From positions 1-7,822 of the forward strand of contig VBGV01000035.1 in assembly GCA_005880755.1 (NCBI GenBank): a stretch of 7,822 nucleotides of DNA. The letters run 5' to 3'. Under the pieces are notes generated by a model. The model was not told the origin of the DNA and made no database searches. It saw only the letters and a program-made list of their open reading frames with translations. Origin of the DNA: Chloroflexota bacterium. Lineage in GTDB: Bacteria; Chloroflexota; Dormibacteria; Dormibacterales; Dormibacteraceae. The position numbers were made by a program, and so were the translations under genes. This document shows, one piece after another, positions 4,675-7,822 of this stretch. Position 1 is the first letter of the stretch, and each line of letters starts with the position of its first letter.

Positions 4675-5561
4675 TGATCAGTTCGATCGGGCACGTTGCG
4701 CTGCAGGTCCCGAACCTCGAGGCGTCGGTCGCCTGGGCGACTACGGTCATGGGACTGCGCGAGGTCGAGCGCGAGGGTAAAGCCTCTTACTTGACCCATG
4801 GCGGCGCGCATCACTCGCTGATCTACATCGAGGCCGGCGAGGGCGCGCTCGACCACATCTCGCTGCAGGCGCGCGATGAAGACGCCCTGAATGAGCTCAC
4901 CGATCGCCTCGCCAAGCACGGCCTGAAGACCATCGATCATCAGCGCGAGCCGGCGGTCGGGAAGTCGATCCGCTTCGAGGGCCCCGACGGCCACATATTC
5001 GAGGTGTACACGGGCCTCGACCACGACCAGCCGCGCCACACCGGTCGAGGCGTGCAGCCGAGGAAGTTCGGGCACCCCATGCTGAAGTCCGAGCGGCCGC
5101 GCGAGACGCAGCAGTTCATCGAGCAGGTGCTGGACTTTCGGCTCTCGGACGACGTCGGCGACGGCACGCTGCTTTTCCTCCGCTGCAATGCCGACCATCA
5201 CGGTATCGGCATCACCAAGGGCGGCGAGGGCCTGCATCACTATGCGTGGGAGGTCGAAAACATCGGCCAGCTCGGGTTGCTGGGCGACGTGCTCGAGAAG
5301 AACAACGGCAAGTTTCTCTGGGGCCCCGGCCGCCACGGCGCGGGCGGCAACCTGTTCACATACCACCTCGACCCCGCGGGCTGCGTGGTCGAGTACTACG
5401 CGGACCTGATCAAGATCTATGACGAGGCCAGCTACAGGCCTGGGAACTGGGAGATGTCCGACTATCGCTTCGCCAACCTTTGGGGTCCGGGTATCCCCGG
5501 CCACGAGTTCTTCGACGCCGGCGCGAAGCTTCCGACCGCGAAGGTCGCCGCCAAGAAGTGA
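4674..5561 (+). CDS. Type I extradiol ring-cleavage dioxygenase (VOC family, catechol 2,3-dioxygenase-like)
   Basis: This 295-residue enzyme is predicted to open a catechol ring beside the two hydroxyls using Fe(II) and O2. It has two vicinal-oxygen-chelate domains (about 1-120 and 128-270). In the C-terminal domain the metal triad is His134 (FGHPML), His189 (LHHYAW) and Glu240 (CVVEYY). By alignment from memory to XylE (ligands His153, His214, Glu265), the catalytic XylE residues His199, His246 and Tyr255 correspond to His175, His221 and Tyr230, with matching spacing from the Glu. The signature around Y-x2-DP-x-G-x3-E (230-240) is intact except for Thr229 where a large hydrophobic residue is usual. 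The N-terminal domain also has His7, His61 and Glu110 at equivalent points. The substrate is unresolved. Its stop overlaps the FAH-family start (GTGA). Confidence 0.92.
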   Translation: MISSIGHVALQVPNLEASVAWATTVMGLREVEREGKASYLTHGGAHHSLIYIEAGEGALDHISLQARDEDALNELTDRLAKHGLKTIDHQREPAVGKSIRFEGPDGHIFEVYTGLDHDQPRHTGRGVQPRKFGHPMLKSERPRETQQFIEQVLDFRLSDDVGDGTLLFLRCNADHHGIGITKGGEGLHHYAWEVENIGQLGLLGDVLEKNNGKFLWGPGRHGAGGNLFTYHLDPAGCVVEYYADLIKIYDEASYRPGNWEMSDYRFANLWGPGIPGHEFFDAGAKLPTAKVAAKK

Positions 5562-6442
5562 AACCGTGGAGCCTGGTCTCCTTCCGCACCGCCGCCGGCG
5601 GCGAGCGCGCCGGGGTGATGTTCGACGGTCGCCTGGTCGACCTGCCGATCAGCCCGCGCAGTCTGCTCGATCTAATCGATGACTGGCCCGAAGCCGAGGG
5701 TATCCTTCGGAACTTTCATCCGGTAGACGCGGATGAGGTATTGGACGCGGAGCTCCTTCTGCCCCTGCGATATCCGCGCAAGGTGCTCTGCTCGGGCGCC
5801 AATTACCGGTCGCACATGCGAGAGATGAAGGTCAATCGCCCAGACGACGCTTTGCCTTATTTCTTTCTCAAGCCGCCGACCACCTCGCTGGTTGGGCCTG
5901 GCGCGCCCATCGTCGTGCCGGCCGATCCAGGCGCGAATGTGGACTGGGAGGCCGAGCTCGCGGTCGTCATCGGACGCCGCGCCAGACACGTAAAGGAATC
6001 GGAGGCGCTCGATTATGTGGCGGGCTACTCGGCCATCAACGACATCTCGCTGCGAGGCCCGCACCGCGTCCAGCACCCGATCGGCGAGCCGTTTCAATGG
6101 GACTGGCTTGCGTCGAAAGGCGCCGACCAGTCGACGCCGCTCGGCCCCGGCATCCGGCCGGCATTTCTGGTCGACGATCCGCAGCGCCTCGATCTGCGCC
6201 TGTGGGTTAATGGGCGCCTCAAGCAGGAGGCGAACACGTCCGACATGGTGGTCGGGGTTGCGGCGTTGATCGCCGCCGCCAGCGATCTGGTCACGCTCGA
6301 ACCGGGCGATGTCATCGCCACTGGGACGCCGGACGGCGTTGGCCTTCCTCGCGGCGAGTTCCTGCGGCCGGGCGACATCGTCGAAATGGAGATCGCCGAC
6401 TTCGGTAGGCTCACGAACCCGGTGGTGGTGGAGACCTCATGA
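5558..6442 (+). CDS. Fumarylacetoacetate hydrolase (FAH) family protein
   Basis: This 294-residue enzyme belongs to the family that hydrolyses C-C bonds in acylpyruvates, or hydrates, isomerises or decarboxylates 2-oxo acids formed after ring cleavage. A small N-terminal domain (about 1-70, starting KPWSLVSFRTAAGGERAGVM) precedes the FAH core. The core shows SGANYRSH (79-86), the Mg2+ ligands Glu131 and Glu133 (DWEAELAVVIG) and Asp162 (AINDIS), and the GTPDGVG loop near the end. All three metal ligands are present, so it should be active. The start is GTG 5558, which overlaps the dioxygenase stop (GTGA) and fits the family N-terminus; the frame stays open upstream as a shadow. The ribosome binding site is weak (AAGAAG), so translation is probably coupled. 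Close coupling with the dioxygenase suggests it acts on the ring-cleavage product. Confidence 0.9.
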   Translation: MKPWSLVSFRTAAGGERAGVMFDGRLVDLPISPRSLLDLIDDWPEAEGILRNFHPVDADEVLDAELLLPLRYPRKVLCSGANYRSHMREMKVNRPDDALPYFFLKPPTTSLVGPGAPIVVPADPGANVDWEAELAVVIGRRARHVKESEALDYVAGYSAINDISLRGPHRVQHPIGEPFQWDWLASKGADQSTPLGPGIRPAFLVDDPQRLDLRLWVNGRLKQEANTSDMVVGVAALIAAASDLVTLEPGDVIATGTPDGVGLPRGEFLRPGDIVEMEIADFGRLTNPVVVETS

Positions 6443-7470
6443 AAGCGGCGGTCATCCACGAGTTCGGCCCCGCAGATGTGCTGAAGATCGAGGACGCCGT
6501 CGCGCCGACGCCGGCCGAAGGCGAGGTGCTTGTTCGCGTGCACGCAGTACGCGTGGGAGGGCTGCTCGACATCGGCACCAGGGCCGGTCGCAACCCCTTC
6601 GCGCGGCTCGCATTTCCTCACATCCTCGGCGCCGACTTCGCCGGCGACGTGGTCGAGGTGGGGGAGGCCGTCAGCGGTCTCAAGGCCGGTGATCGCGTCG
6701 CGGTCTCGCCGTTCGTGGCGTGTGGCAAATGCCCTGCGTGCCAGGCTGGGCGCGACTACGGATGTCCCAGCGCGCAGCTCATCGGCGTCCACCGGCCAGG
6801 CTCGTATGCGGAGCTGGTCTCGGTGCCGGCGAAGGTTGTGCGGCGCATTCCCGATGCCGTCACGTACGAACAGGCCGCCGCGATGGCGCTGAGCGGCCCG
6901 GTTGCGTTCACGCAGTTTTCGGTCGTCGGGCTCAAACCGGGCGATTGGGTTCTCGTTACGGCTGCCGCATCAGGTCTGGGTCTGGTCACCTCTCTGGTCG
7001 CCAAAGCGCTCGGCGCGCGCGTCATCGCCACTTCGCGCAAGGACTGGAAGCGGGAGATGCTGCGCGGGCGCGGGTTCGATGCGGTGCTCGACACAGACGA
7101 CGACGGGTTCGCGAACCAGGTCGTCGAGCTCACTGGCGGGCAGGGTGTCGCGCTCGCGATTGACAACACGTCGTCGGCAACGATGTTCCCCAAGGTGAGC
7201 GCAGCACTCGGGCGACTCGGGGTGATCGTCAGCTCGGGCGCGCAAGTCGCGGAGCCGGTTCCGCTCGACCTGCGCTCGCTGTACTTGAAGAGTCAGTCGA
7301 TCGTCGGCATCAGGACGCACACGCAGAGAGCGCTTGACGGTTTCTGGGAGCTGGCCGGGAACGGTCTCGAGACGCTGGTCGACAGGACCTTCCCCTTGGA
7401 TGACGTGGTTGACGCGCACCGATACGTGGAAGCTGAGAAGAACTTCGGGCGGGTGCTGCTGAAGATCTAG
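6439..7470 (+). CDS. Zinc-type alcohol dehydrogenase / quinone oxidoreductase (MDR family)
   Basis: This 343-residue NAD(P)-dependent medium-chain dehydrogenase/reductase has an N-terminal GroES-like domain and a Rossmann domain (about 150-290). The loop AASGLGLVTSLVAKALGARV is a variant of the usual AxxGGVG. The structural zinc cysteines are complete: Cys95, Cys98, Cys101 and Cys109. The catalytic zinc site looks lost, because the expected Cys in the first loop is absent (VRVGGLLD, 37-44) and the usual G-H-E is GAD (64-66). That mix points to a reductase of the quinone oxidoreductase or enoyl reductase kind, not a classical alcohol dehydrogenase. It probably reduces a ketone, enal or quinone intermediate. 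ATG 6439 overlaps the FAH stop (ATGA), with GGAG (6430-6433) 5 nt upstream. It is the last gene of operon 2, and its TAG overlaps the convergent ligase stop. Confidence 0.9.
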   Translation: MKAAVIHEFGPADVLKIEDAVAPTPAEGEVLVRVHAVRVGGLLDIGTRAGRNPFARLAFPHILGADFAGDVVEVGEAVSGLKAGDRVAVSPFVACGKCPACQAGRDYGCPSAQLIGVHRPGSYAELVSVPAKVVRRIPDAVTYEQAAAMALSGPVAFTQFSVVGLKPGDWVLVTAAASGLGLVTSLVAKALGARVIATSRKDWKREMLRGRGFDAVLDTDDDGFANQVVELTGGQGVALAIDNTSSATMFPKVSAALGRLGVIVSSGAQVAEPVPLDLRSLYLKSQSIVGIRTHTQRALDGFWELAGNGLETLVDRTFPLDDVVDAHRYVEAEKNFGRVLLKI

Positions 7471-7482
7471 GCCTGGATCTTC
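7461..7482. terminator. Hairpin spanning the two convergent stop codons
   Basis: GAAGATC (7461-7467) and GATCTTC (7476-7482) form a perfect 7-bp inverted repeat with an 8-nt loop that contains both overlapping stop codons and the palindrome AGGCCT (7469-7474). It could work as a bidirectional pause or terminator, but no T-tract follows on either strand. Part of the symmetry arises because both proteins encode Lys-Ile near the end. Confidence 0.35.
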
Positions 7483-7822
7483 TCCGCGACCTGCTTCGTC
7501 AGCACGTTCTTCGCGACCTTCCCGAATTTCGACAGTGGAAGGTCGTCGGTAAGCTCCAGCCGCTCGGGCAGCTTGAACTTCGCGAGCCCCTTCTCGGTGA
7601 GGAAGGACGTCAGCGCCCGCAACGTCAACGTTCGTCCCGACTTTGGGATGACGAATGCGCACATGCGCTCGCCGAGAACGGGATCGGGCATCGGCACGCA
7701 AGCCACGTTCAACACGGCCGGGTGCGAAAGGATGAGATTCTCGATCTCCTCCGCGCTGATCTTCTCTCCGCCGCGATTGATCAGGTCCTTCTTACGCCCC
7801 TCGACTATGTAGTTGCCCGAGG
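7467..7822 (-). CDS. AMP-dependent aryl-acid ligase, C-terminal part (partial, DhbE/EntE-like)
   Basis: Only the last 117 residues are in the window; the rest lies beyond base 7822. The visible part is the mobile C-terminal domain of an ANL-family adenylating enzyme. It includes the hinge GRKKDLINRGGEKISAEEIE, which is characteristic of 2,3-dihydroxybenzoate and salicylate AMP ligases, then HPAVLNVACVPMPDPVLGER. The domain closes with LPERLELTDDLPLSKFGKVA; the Lys of its Phe-Gly-Lys is the usual catalytic lysine. Such enzymes activate aromatic acids as adenylates and often transfer them to CoA. Next to a ring-cleavage operon it may supply the aryl-CoA substrate or recycle a product, but a siderophore-type role cannot be excluded without the N-terminal domain. 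The shorter frame starting at a GTG at 7713-7715 is internal. The stop (7467-7469) overlaps the stop of the convergent dehydrogenase gene. Confidence 0.9.
   Translation of the reverse strand, partial: SGNYIVEGRKKDLINRGGEKISAEEIENLILSHPAVLNVACVPMPDPVLGERMCAFVIPKSGRTLTLRALTSFLTEKGLAKFKLPERLELTDDLPLSKFGKVAKNVLTKQVAEKIQA

Noticed and set aside
4623..5504. Minus-strand frame of 293 codons opposite the dioxygenase gene
   Set aside because: The plus strand has all the catalytic residues of an extradiol dioxygenase; the antisense frame has no recognisable domain and is explained by codon bias.
5480..5557. Upstream extension of the FAH-family protein into the dioxygenase gene
   Set aside because: The Arg-rich extension is unlike the family N-terminus; GTG 5558 overlaps the dioxygenase stop and begins the conserved KPWSLVSFRT segment.
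6970..7701. Minus-strand frame of 243 codons across the dehydrogenase and ligase genes
   Set aside because: It is out of frame with the ligase, which has clear ANL motifs, and antisense to the dehydrogenase.
1..7822. CRISPR array, tRNA, transposase or attachment site
   Set aside because: No regularly spaced repeats, no cloverleaf-like segment with a CCA end, no transposase motif and no terminal inverted repeats were seen.

Overview
This is a GC-rich bacterial window (about two thirds G+C by eye) with strong G/C preference at third codon positions, good AGGAGG-type ribosome binding sites and very tight gene packing. It looks like the chromosome of a soil or environmental bacterium, either a high-GC proteobacterium or another GC-rich soil phylum. 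I cannot fix the taxon from the sequence. No tRNA, rRNA, CRISPR array, transposase or integrase is visible.

Layout. (1) At 1-573, the tail of an unrecognised Cys-containing protein overlaps a DUF1801-family gene by four bases (ATGA). (2) At 574-883 there is no intact gene. The first part seems to hold scrambled remnants of the 3' end of a berberine-bridge (BBE) type FAD oxidase, split between the two strands. The second part is an AT-richer promoter with a candidate GntR-type operator between its -35 and -10 boxes. (3) At 884-3019 (+) lies a three-gene operon: an NmrA-like NAD(P)-binding protein, a single-domain cupin and a DUF6081-like protein. (4) At 3016-3780 (-) is a GntR/FCD regulator, convergent with operon 1 and divergent from operon 2. 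(5) At 3796-7470 (+) lies a four-gene operon in which every stop codon overlaps the next start: a TIM-barrel amidohydrolase, a type I extradiol ring-cleavage dioxygenase, a fumarylacetoacetate hydrolase (FAH) family enzyme and a medium-chain alcohol dehydrogenase/quinone oxidoreductase. (6) At 7467 to the window edge (-) is the C-terminal part of an aryl-acid AMP ligase resembling DhbE/EntE, convergent with operon 2.

How the genes may work together. The extradiol dioxygenase keeps every catalytic residue I can align to XylE. With the translationally coupled FAH enzyme next to it, it suggests catechol meta-cleavage followed by C-C bond hydrolysis, hydration or decarboxylation of the product. 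The amidohydrolase may decarboxylate or hydrolyse an intermediate, the aryl-AMP ligase could activate the aromatic acid as a CoA thioester, and the reductases and cupin are probably accessory. The 8-bp motif TGCATACA/TGTATGCA occurs in the operon 1 promoter and again, in reverse complement, between the regulator and operon 2, so one FCD regulator may control both operons. The pathway substrate is unknown. The most interesting points are this shared putative operator, the amidohydrolase with an Asp at the expected beta-5 His position, the DUF6081 gene inside a catabolic cluster, and two convergent gene pairs that share a CTAG stop overlap.
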